From: CAWINY01 sp963837635
GTDB taxonomy: Bacteria; Acidobacteriota; Terriglobia; Terriglobales; Acidobacteriaceae
NCBI GenBank assembly: GCA_963837635.1
Contig: CAWINY010000007.1
Span: 1,449,504 to 1,513,503, forward strand
DNA length: 64,000 nt
Reading direction: 5' to 3'
The translations under genes and the position numbers were made by a program. Below, piece after piece: positions 43,324 through 50,033 of this stretch; within the stretch, counting starts at the first letter, position 1; each line of letters begins with the position of its first letter. The notes beneath the pieces are model-generated. The model searched no databases and was not told where the DNA came from. It was given only the letters and a program-made list of their open reading frames with translations.

Positions 43324-43998
43324 TCAAGCTTCGATGGCGCCGGTGTAGATCGCCATGCCGACCACGGCGTCGATGCCCAGGGCGTCGAGTTCATCGATCT
43401 CTTCGCGGCTGCGGATGCCGCCGGCGACGATCAACTGGCGCGAACTGACTTGGCGCAGCTCGCGAGCGACAGGAATAGGGAATCCCGTCATCGTGCCTTC
43501 GGTGTCGATATGTGTATAGAGGAAGGCCGAGCAATAGGCTTCGAGCGTACGCATCATGTCGGCGGGCGTGAGCGCGGTGCCTTCGGTCCAGCCTTGAATC
43601 GAAACCTTCCCGCCGCGCGAATCCACGCCGAAGATTAGTTTGTCCGCGCCGAGATCGTCGGCCATCTGCCGGGCGAGCTCGACGTTGGCTTGTCCGTCGC
43701 GCACCAGCGAAGAGCCGAGAATGATGCGGCGCGCCCCGGCATCGAGCATCTGCCGCGCGGCTTCGAGGTCGCGAATCCCGCCCCCGACCTGGCATGGCAA
43801 GCGTGAGGCGAACTGCGCCACCAGCTCGCGATTCGAGCCCTTCCTCATGGCGGCGTCGAGATCGATCAACTGCACCACCGGATAGCGGCTGAAACGCTGG
43901 ACCCAAGCGTCGAAATCATCGAACTCCAGCGCCTTGCGCGCGCCCTGCACCAACTGCACGATTTTGCCGCCCATCAGGTCGATCGAAGGAATCAGCAT
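43324..43998 (-). CDS. hisA: Phosphoribosyl-ProFAR isomerase HisA
   Basis: 224 residues. (beta-alpha)8 barrel that opens the ribose ring of ProFAR in histidine synthesis. The start MLIPSIDLMGGKIVQLVQGA holds the catalytic Asp; the phosphate site is VGGGIRDLEAARQMLDAGAR and VAGGIRSREEIDELDALGID. Family members are usually about 240 residues, so this is slightly short. Last gene of the operon; its ATG overlaps the hisF stop by 7 bases. Confidence 0.93.
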   Translation of the reverse strand: MLIPSIDLMGGKIVQLVQGARKALEFDDFDAWVQRFSRYPVVQLIDLDAAMRKGSNRELVAQFASRLPCQVGGGIRDLEAARQMLDAGARRIILGSSLVRDGQANVELARQMADDLGADKLIFGVDSRGGKVSIQGWTEGTALTPADMMRTLEAYCSAFLYTHIDTEGTMTGFPIPVARELRQVSSRQLIVAGGIRSREEIDELDALGIDAVVGMAIYTGAIEA

Positions 43999-44771
43999 GG
44001 CCACCTCATTGGGATTCCGCTGGCGCGCAGCGACTGCTTCAGTTCTCCGATATCGTTCAGGCCAAAGTGAAAGATGGAGGCGGCCAGCGCGGCGTCGGCG
44101 CGCCCCTGCTGGAAGACCTCGACGAAGTGCTGCACGCCGCCGGCGCCGCCCGATGCGATCACCGGAATCGAGACCGCCTTGGCCACCGCAGCGGTCACCT
44201 CGCAGTCGAAGCCGATGCCGGTGCCGTCGCGATCCATCGAGGTGAGCAGGATCTCGCCGGCGCCCCGCGATTCCGCCTCGATCGCCCATTCCAGCACTCG
44301 CCGTTCGGTCGGTATGCGTCCGCCGGCGACGTAAACGCGGAACTTCTCGTCCTCACTCGCGGCATTGGGATCGCGCTTGGCGTCGATGGCAACGATGACC
44401 GCCTGCGATCCGAAGCGTTCGGCAATGCAAGTGATGATCGAGGGATCTTTCACCGCGGCGGAGTTGATGCTGATCTTGTCGCAACCGGCTTCGAAGACCG
44501 CGCTGGCGTCGGCCAGGACGCGAATGCCGCCGCCCACGGTGAACGGCACAAACAGTTCGCGAGCCGTGCGCCGCACGGTGTCGAGCATGGTCTTGCGGCC
44601 CTCGTGGGTGGCGGTGATATCGAGCAGCACGATCTCGTCGGCGCCGCTCTCCGCGTGCTTGTGCGCCAACTCCGCCGGATCGCCGGCATCGCGCAGGTTC
44701 ACGAAATTCACGCCCTTCACGACGCGGCCGGCTTTGCAGTCCAGGCAGGCGATGATTCGCTTGGTCAGCAT
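43992..44771 (-). CDS. hisF: Imidazole glycerol phosphate synthase cyclase subunit HisF
   Basis: 259 residues, the usual length. The start MLTKRIIACLDCKAGRVVKG carries the catalytic Asp; the second is in AIDAKRDPN. VGGGIRVLADASAVFEAGCD and ASGGAGGVQHFVEVFQQGRA are the phosphate loops. It makes IGP and AICAR with ammonia from HisH. Its ATG overlaps the hisH stop (AAATGCTGA). Because of the frameshift in hisH, the open frame of hisH runs straight into hisF. Confidence 0.94.
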   Translation of the reverse strand: MLTKRIIACLDCKAGRVVKGVNFVNLRDAGDPAELAHKHAESGADEIVLLDITATHEGRKTMLDTVRRTARELFVPFTVGGGIRVLADASAVFEAGCDKISINSAAVKDPSIITCIAERFGSQAVIVAIDAKRDPNAASEDEKFRVYVAGGRIPTERRVLEWAIEAESRGAGEILLTSMDRDGTGIGFDCEVTAAVAKAVSIPVIASGGAGGVQHFVEVFQQGRADAALAASIFHFGLNDIGELKQSLRASGIPMRWPC

Positions 44772-45362
44772 TTCATCGCTCCAAAGTTTTGCAGCATCTT
44801 GAGTCCCGCACTTGCCGACTTTTCCGGGTGAAATTGCACGCCAAATACATTGTCCCGCTCCACCACCGAGGAGAACGCGCCTTCGTAGTCGGTGGAAGCG
44901 ACGGTCTCCGTCGACCATCGGCGCGCGGTAGGAATGCGTGAAATAGACGAACGCTCCGCTCTCAATCCCTTCGAGCAGGCGCGAGGGCTTCAGGATGTCG
45001 AGCGAGTTCCAGCCGACGTGCGGCACCTTCACCCCCACGGGAAACTTTCCGCAAGCCCCGGCAAACAAGCCTAAACCCGGGGTTGTCGGGGCTTCCTCGC
45101 TCGACTGGAACGCCCACTGCATGCCGACGCAGATGCCCAGGAATGGCGTGCCGCGCTGTACCGCATCGTGGATCGCATCGCGCAGGCCGGTGCGCGCCAG
45201 CAAATCACAACTGGAGAAGTGTCCGACTCCGGGCAACACCAGTTTTTCGGCCTTGGCCACCTGGTCGGGATCGGCGGTGATTTCGGATTCAAAGCCGAGA
45301 AAATCGAACGCCTTTTTCACCGACCGAAGATTCCCGGCCTGATAGTTGATGATATGGATCAC
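44765..45362 (-). pseudogene. hisH: Glutamine amidotransferase HisH with a frameshift
   Basis: HisH supplies ammonia to HisF. The N-terminal part reads MIHIINYQAGNLRSVKKAFD, VLPGVGHFSSCDL and the nucleophile in GICVGMQWAFQSS. At about 44903-44913 the frame breaks inside APMVDGDRRF. One base over it continues correctly as ETVASTDYEGAFSSVV, then FGVQFHPEKSASAGLKMLQN with the His/Glu pair, stopping at 44765. Removing one base gives 198 residues, the normal size. Either a sequencing or assembly indel, or a true loss of function. Confidence 0.85.
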
Positions 45363-45946
45363 AGCAGTCCCTTTGTGCTGGGCAACATCTTGGCCAGCCG
45401 GCGGTCGCGCGAGCAGGCGACACGCAATGCGCGCGCGAATGCCTTGAACAGCGCCTCGATCTTATGGTGGCTGGAGCGGCCGTACAGCACCTTCAAATGC
45501 ACATTAGCACGAGCGCCGCGGGCGAAGCCCTCAAAGAAGTCATACACCAATTCGGTTTGCAGATCGCCGACCAGCCGGTTGCGAACCGTGGTCTCGACCA
45601 CCGCCGCGGCGCGCCCGCCGAAATCGACCGCGGCCAGGCCGAGCGTCTCATCCATGGGCATCAGGAAATATCCCGCGCGCAGGATTCCCTTCTTATCGCC
45701 CAGAGCGCGCTCGAAGGCTTCGCCCAGAGCAATGCCCACGTCTTCCACCGTATGGTGCTGGTCCACCCGCAGATCGCCGTTGCAGTGAAGCTCGAGGTCG
45801 AATCCGCCATGCCGAGCAAACAACTCGAGCATGTGGTCGAAGAAGCCGATGCCGGTCGCGACCTTATATTGCCCACGGCCATCGACCTTGAGCCGCAGCT
45901 TGATATCGGTTTCGTTGGTCTTCCGGTCGAGTTTCGCCGCCCTCAT
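45359..45946 (-). CDS. hisB: Imidazoleglycerol-phosphate dehydratase HisB
   Basis: 195 residues, the single-function form. Motifs: TNETDIKLRLKVDGRGQYKV, GFFDHMLELFARHGGFDLEL, DQHHTVEDVGIALGEAFERA, with the manganese His pairs. Overlaps hisH by 4 bases and hisC by 4 bases. No N-terminal phosphatase domain, so histidinol phosphatase must be encoded elsewhere. Confidence 0.95.
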   Translation of the reverse strand: MRAAKLDRKTNETDIKLRLKVDGRGQYKVATGIGFFDHMLELFARHGGFDLELHCNGDLRVDQHHTVEDVGIALGEAFERALGDKKGILRAGYFLMPMDETLGLAAVDFGGRAAAVVETTVRNRLVGDLQTELVYDFFEGFARGARANVHLKVLYGRSSHHKIEALFKAFARALRVACSRDRRLAKMLPSTKGLL

Positions 45947-47063
45947 CGCGCGACTCCTGCATCCGGCACCTGCCAGCGGCGTCCCACCGCCCCCGGGGCT
46001 GGCTTCCAGCCGATTTCGTCCAACACCGCCCGCAGCGCGGCGATCAGCGTTTCCGTCTGCTCATCCGTGCCCACGGTGATGCGCACGCAGCCGGCGCAGC
46101 CGGGATCGCTGTTGCGGTCGCGCACCAGGATGCCGCGCGCCTTCATCGCGGCGACAAACGCCTGCCGCTTGTCGCCAAGCTTCATCAGCACGAAATTCGC
46201 CCGGCTGCGGCCAGTACTCGATGCCAAACTCATTCAGTTCGGCCTGCAATCGGGCGCGCCCGCGCCGGACCTGCGTGACGTAGTTTGCGATGTACTCCCG
46301 ATCGGCCAGCGCCTCCGGCAGCGCCGCAAGCGCAATGGCGTTGACGTTGTATGGCGAGCTGACGCGCCGCACCATCCGCATCTGCTCGCGGTCGCCGGCG
46401 AGGATGCCGCAACGCAGGCCCGCCAGTCCATACGCTTTCGAGAATGTCCGCGCAACGAACAGGTTGGGGACCTCCCGCACGCGCGGCATGATGGTCTTGC
46501 CGTAGAAATCGAAGTAGGCCTCGTCCACCAGCACCGCGGCTTGCGGCGCGGCGGCGGCGATGCGCAACAGCGTCGCTTCCTCGACCACCGCGCCCGTAGG
46601 ATTGTTCGGAGTGGCAATGGCAATCAGCCGGGTTCGCGGCTCGATCTTCGAGATCAGCTCCTCGGTGGGAAACGCGAAGTCCTTCCCCGCCTGGACGGTC
46701 ACGACCTTGGCATCCGCAGCCAGGGCGTAAATCTCGTACATGGAAAACGTCGGCACCGCGATGAGCGCCTGGTCTCCGGGCTCGATGTAGGCTTCGCAAA
46801 GCAGGTGGATTCCTTCATCGACGCCATTGGTCAGCAGAATCTCAGCCGCATCCAGTCCCATGTAACCGGCGACCACGGCTTCGACCGAATCGCGCTCGGG
46901 GTATCGGTTCAGCGTCTCGTAGTCGAGCGAGCGCAGCTTCTCCAGCACGCGCGGCGAGCACCCGGCGGTGTTCTCGTTGAAGTCGAGACGCATGCCGCGC
47001 CGCCCGCCGAGCGGCGGATGATACTCCTTCAAGTTGCAGTACGCCCGCGCGAGCCTTAAGCAT
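45943..47063 (-). pseudogene. hisC: Histidinol-phosphate aminotransferase HisC with two frameshifts
   Basis: A PLP enzyme. The likely start ATG 47063 (MLKARAGVLQ) overlaps the hisD stop. About 10 codons on (47030-47036) the frame shifts to KEYHPPLGGRRGMRLDFNEN. The core is good: NNPTGAVVEEATLLR, LVDEAYFDFYGKTI, and the PLP lysine in VARTFSKAYGLAGLRCG. At about 46199-46210, in PQPGEF, the frame shifts again to ANFVLMKLGDKRQAFVAAMK and CAGCVRITVGTDEQTETLIA. Deleting one base at each place leaves exactly 373 codons, a normal size. Both sites suggest added bases. Confidence 0.83.
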
Positions 47064-48408
47064 TGGCACCCCTCGTTTTAACAACGGATTTAGACGGATT
47101 TAAACGGATAATAGAGGAACTCTTCCGATCCGTCTGAATCCGTTTTGATCCGTTGTTGGTTCTCTTCTCGCAACGCACTCGCACTGAATTGGCATGCGCC
47201 TTCAGGCCTTCCTTGTCGGCGAGAGTCGTGACCACAGGCGCAATCCTCTTCAAACCGGCTTCCGTGCATTCCTGCAGGCTGATGATCTTCACAAAGTCCA
47301 TGGTGCTCAATCCGCCGCGATAGCGCGCCACCGCGCCCGTCGGCAGCACATGATTGGGGCCGCTGGCGTAATCGCCCATGGCCTGCGGCGACCAGTCGCC
47401 CACGAACACCGCGCCCGCATGGCGGACGGCTTTCACCGCCTGCTTCGGCACGGTGGTATGTTCGGAGGCAATCCGATTTGCATATTCTAACGATTGCGCG
47501 GGATCGTCGGCGAGGATGATGTAGCCGTTCGCCTTGAGCGATGTCTGCGCGATTGGATTGTCCTGACTCAAGCGGTCCGCCTCGCACTGCACCGCCAACG
47601 CCAGTGCCATCGAACTGGTTACCAGCACAGCGCTGGCGTCCGGATCGTGCTCCGCCTGCGCCACCAGATCCGATGCCAGGAACGTGGGCTCGCCCTCTTC
47701 GCTGACCAGCACGACCTCCGTCGGCCCGGCGAGGAAATCAATCGAGCAATCCCAGGCGACCATCTGCTTCGCCGCTGTGACGTAGAGATTGCCGGGGCCG
47801 ACGATCTTGTCCACGCGCTCAACCGACTCTGTGCCGTAGGCCAGCGCGGCCACAGCCTGGGCTCCGCCAATGCGATACACCGTCTTGACCCCAAGCAGCG
47901 CCGCCGCCGCCAGCGTCTCCGGGGCGGGACGCGGGGATGCCACCGCGATTCGCGGCACTCCCGCAACCTGCGCGGGAATCACAGTCATCAGCAGCGTGGA
48001 AGGCAGAGGATATCTTCCGCCCGGGACATAGCAGCCCACCGACTCCAGCGGACGCACCAGTTGCCCCACGCGCAGGCCGGGCTGCATCTTTCGAGTCCAC
48101 TCTTTCGGCTTTTGCCATTCGCAGAAACGCCGGATATTGCGCTCGGCCTGCTTCAGTGCCTTGCGAAACTCCGGCGTCACCTGCTTCCATGCCGCATCAA
48201 TATCGTCCTGCGATACGGTCAGCGGCTGCCCTTTGCCGACGCTGTCGAACTTCTCCGCATACCGCCGCAGCGCGCGGTCGCCGCCGCGCCTCACGTCGCC
48301 CACAATCTTCTTGACCGCCGGAGCCACGCGGGCACAGCTGACCGCGCCTCGCTGCTCGAGTTCGCGCACGATCTGTTCGGCCTTGCGGCCGCGAACCACC
48401 CGCATCAC
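47056..48408 (-). CDS. hisD: Histidinol dehydrogenase HisD with repeat-encoded tail
   Basis: 450 residues from GTG 48408 (ATG 48405 also possible). It oxidises histidinol to histidine with two NAD and zinc. Motifs: LVRPLESVGCYVPGGRYPLP, RIGGAQAVAALAYGTESVER, KIVGPGNLYVTAAKQ, DFLAGPTEVVLVSEEG, and the zinc/catalytic region AQAEHDPDASAVLVTSS. The family ends around AHANSVRVR; about 30 more residues (TNNGSKRIQTDRKSSSII and on) are the translation of an inverted repeat. Overlaps hisG and hisC. Confidence 0.93.
   Translation of the reverse strand: MMRVVRGRKAEQIVRELEQRGAVSCARVAPAVKKIVGDVRRGGDRALRRYAEKFDSVGKGQPLTVSQDDIDAAWKQVTPEFRKALKQAERNIRRFCEWQKPKEWTRKMQPGLRVGQLVRPLESVGCYVPGGRYPLPSTLLMTVIPAQVAGVPRIAVASPRPAPETLAAAALLGVKTVYRIGGAQAVAALAYGTESVERVDKIVGPGNLYVTAAKQMVAWDCSIDFLAGPTEVVLVSEEGEPTFLASDLVAQAEHDPDASAVLVTSSMALALAVQCEADRLSQDNPIAQTSLKANGYIILADDPAQSLEYANRIASEHTTVPKQAVKAVRHAGAVFVGDWSPQAMGDYASGPNHVLPTGAVARYRGGLSTMDFVKIISLQECTEAGLKRIAPVVTTLADKEGLKAHANSVRVRCEKRTNNGSKRIQTDRKSSSIIRLNPSKSVVKTRGANA
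47080..47157. repeat. Inverted repeat at the end of hisD
   Basis: AACAACGGATTTAGACGGAT faces ATCCGTCTGAATCCGTTTTG and ATCCGTTGTT. It lies inside the coding frame just before the hisD stop. Confidence 0.85.
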
Positions 48409-49274
48409 ATCACCACCTTGTTCAGCGGATACTCCACGATGCCCTGGCCGCCGGCCGCTTTCAGCCGGGGGATGATGTCGCGCGCGGCGCGCTCTTCAAT
48501 GATCGTGTTCACCGCAACCCATTCGTCATCGCTCAACGACGAGATGGTTGGCCGCTGCAACGCCGGCATCACCGCCAGCACCGCGGCCAGCTCAGCCTTG
48601 CGCACGTTCAGCATCAGGCCCACTCGCCCGTGAGCTTCCATGGCGCCTTGCAGCATCAGCGCGATGTTCTCGATCTTCTGCCGCTTCCACACATCTTTCC
48701 AGGCATGCTTGTTGGCGATGAGCTGGGTATTGGATTCCATCACCGTCTCGATGATGCGCAAGCGGTTCGCCCGCAGTGAGCTGCCGGTTTCGGTGATCTC
48801 CACGATGGCATCCGCCAGCACCGGGGGCTTGACCTCGGTCGCGCCCCAGGAAAAATCCACCCGCACCGGAATGCCCTTCTTCTGGAAATAGCCCTTGGTC
48901 ACCTCCACCAGTTCGGTCGCGATGGTCTTGTCGGCCAGATCTTCGGCGCGCTGGAAGGGCGATTCCTCGGGGACGGCAAGCACCCATCGCACTTTGCCGC
49001 GGCTCTGCTTGGCGTACACCAGATCGGCAACGGTGATCACTTCGAACCCGCTCTCCTTCACCCAGTCGCAGCCGGTCAGGCCGGCATCGAGGCCGCCGTG
49101 CTCGACGTAGCGCGCCATCTCCTGGGCGCGGATCAACATGCACTCCAGTTCGGGATCGTCGGTAGCCGGGAAATACGAACGGCCATTTTCGTAGATGTTA
49201 AAACCGGCCGCGGCAAACAACTTGATGGTCGCCTGCTGCAGACTGCCTTTGGGGATGCCGAGTCGCAGTTTCAT
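48405..49274 (-). CDS. hisG: ATP phosphoribosyltransferase HisG (long form)
   Basis: 289 residues from ATG 49274 (MKLRLGIPKGSLQQATIKLF). It starts histidine synthesis by joining ATP and PRPP. Motifs: GLDAGLTGCDWVKESG, ADAIVEITETGSSLRANRLR and a C-terminal regulatory ACT-like domain (LMLNVRKAELAAVLAVMPAL, PTISSLSDDEWVAVNTIIEE). The long form is feedback-inhibited by histidine and needs no HisZ. Overlaps hisI by 4 bases (ATGA). Confidence 0.95.
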   Translation of the reverse strand: MKLRLGIPKGSLQQATIKLFAAAGFNIYENGRSYFPATDDPELECMLIRAQEMARYVEHGGLDAGLTGCDWVKESGFEVITVADLVYAKQSRGKVRWVLAVPEESPFQRAEDLADKTIATELVEVTKGYFQKKGIPVRVDFSWGATEVKPPVLADAIVEITETGSSLRANRLRIIETVMESNTQLIANKHAWKDVWKRQKIENIALMLQGAMEAHGRVGLMLNVRKAELAAVLAVMPALQRPTISSLSDDEWVAVNTIIEERAARDIIPRLKAAGGQGIVEYPLNKVVM

Positions 49275-49612
49275 TGCACCACCGCCTTGGCCACATCCAT
49301 CTGCTTGGTGAAGCAGGAGCGCGTGCCCTCGTGGCAAACCACGCCTTCTCCTTCTACCCGCACCTTGAACAGCAAGGTATCGACATCGCAATCGGTGGTG
49401 GCGGAGAGCACTACCAGGCGGTTGCCGCTGGTTTCGCCCTTGGTCCACAGCTTCTTCCGCGTTCGGCTGTAGAAGGTGACGTAGCCGGTGGCCAGCGTCT
49501 TGTTCAGCGCCTCGGGGTTCATGAAGCCGAGCATGAGCACCTCGCCATCGGTCGCGTCCTGCACGATTGCCGGCACCAGCCCGTCCATCTTTTTGAAATC
49601 AATTTCGAACAT
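49271..49612 (-). CDS. hisI: Phosphoribosyl-AMP cyclohydrolase HisI
   Basis: 113 residues: MFEIDFKKMDGLVPAIVQDA, MLGFMNPEALNKTLATGYVT, FYSRTRKKLWTKGETSGNRL, zinc Cys/Asp in TTDCDVDTLLFKVRVEG and CHEGTRSCF. It hydrolyses the adenine ring of PR-AMP. It has no fused HisE domain, and no hisE is in the operon. First structural gene; ribosome site GAGGAACG. The attenuator lies just upstream. Confidence 0.95.
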   Translation of the reverse strand: MFEIDFKKMDGLVPAIVQDATDGEVLMLGFMNPEALNKTLATGYVTFYSRTRKKLWTKGETSGNRLVVLSATTDCDVDTLLFKVRVEGEGVVCHEGTRSCFTKQMDVAKAVVQ

Positions 49613-49631
49613 CGTTCCTCACCAAATAGAA

Positions 49632-49663
49632 AAGGCCCGCTGAGTCGTAGGTCAGCAGGCCCG
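49632..49663 (-). terminator. Attenuator terminator of the his operon
   Basis: On the minus strand GGCCTGCTGA pairs with TCAGCGGGCC (10 bp, one G-T) around CCTACGAC, followed by TTTTCTATTT, 20 bases before the hisI start. Its 5' arm can instead pair with TCAGCGG (49694-49700) in the end of the leader ORF, which would form an antiterminator. Confidence 0.88.
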
Positions 49664-49685
49664 AAATCTTGAACTTCTTAGGTTC

Positions 49686-49751
49686 TTAGACGTCCGCTGA
49701 CACGTATGCGCCGTTGTGATGATGATGATGGCGATGTGCCAGGAGAGTCAT
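49686..49751 (-). CDS. hisL: his operon leader peptide
   Basis: A 21-residue ORF, MTLLAHRHHHHHNGAYVSAD then V and TAA, read with AGGATTACTAC before the ATG. Six of seven consecutive residues (positions 6-12) are histidine, written CAT CGC CAT CAT CAT CAT CAC. It lies 74 bases before hisI on the same strand, followed by a terminator hairpin. This is the classic his leader: when charged tRNA-His is short, the ribosome stalls at the His codons and the antiterminator forms, letting the operon be read. Confidence 0.9.
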   Translation of the reverse strand: MTLLAHRHHHHHNGAYVSADV

Positions 49752-49756
49752 TGTAG

Positions 49757-49785
49757 TAATCCTAAACGGTTTCCGTTCCGGTGTA
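49757..49785 (-). promoter_or_regulatory. Possible his operon promoter
   Basis: On the minus strand TTTACA, 17 bases, TAGGAT, just before the leader ORF. If used, transcription would begin at or near the leader ATG, so an upstream start is also possible. Confidence 0.35.
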
Positions 49786-49872
49786 AACCAGAAATTCCTG
49801 TTATGACCATGCACTATGCGCGATAGCTCACGCATGCCGCGCCACTGCTTCCGGTAGTCACTACTTCGAGGC

Positions 49873-50004
49873 TGTCATCCTGAGCGAGCCCGGCCGGGGT
49901 TGCCGGGCGAGTCGAAGGACCTTGCGGTTCGGCCTGCGAAAACGCAAGGTGCTTCGACTCGCCGGATCGCGAAAAGCGCGCGATCCGTCTCGCTCAGCAT
50001 GACA
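49873..50004. repeat. TGTCATCCTGAGCG inverted repeat
   Basis: TGTCATCCTGAGCGAGCCCG opens and CGTCTCGCTCAGCATGACA closes it; AGTCGAAGGACCTTGCG faces CGCAAGGTGCTTCGACT. Largest of three copies in the window (31088, 52929). Confidence 0.85.
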
Positions 50005-50033
50005 GAAAGATGAAGGTTGGCGAGACCCCGGCC

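Noticed and set aside
43992..45362. A genuine HisH-HisF fusion gene
   Set aside because: The hisH end with the catalytic His/Glu is present one frame over and its stop overlaps a proper hisF ATG; a one-base shift is the simpler explanation.
45464..47059. A 531-residue plus-strand frame across hisB and hisC
   Set aside because: Shadow of the his genes; no homology and no start signal.
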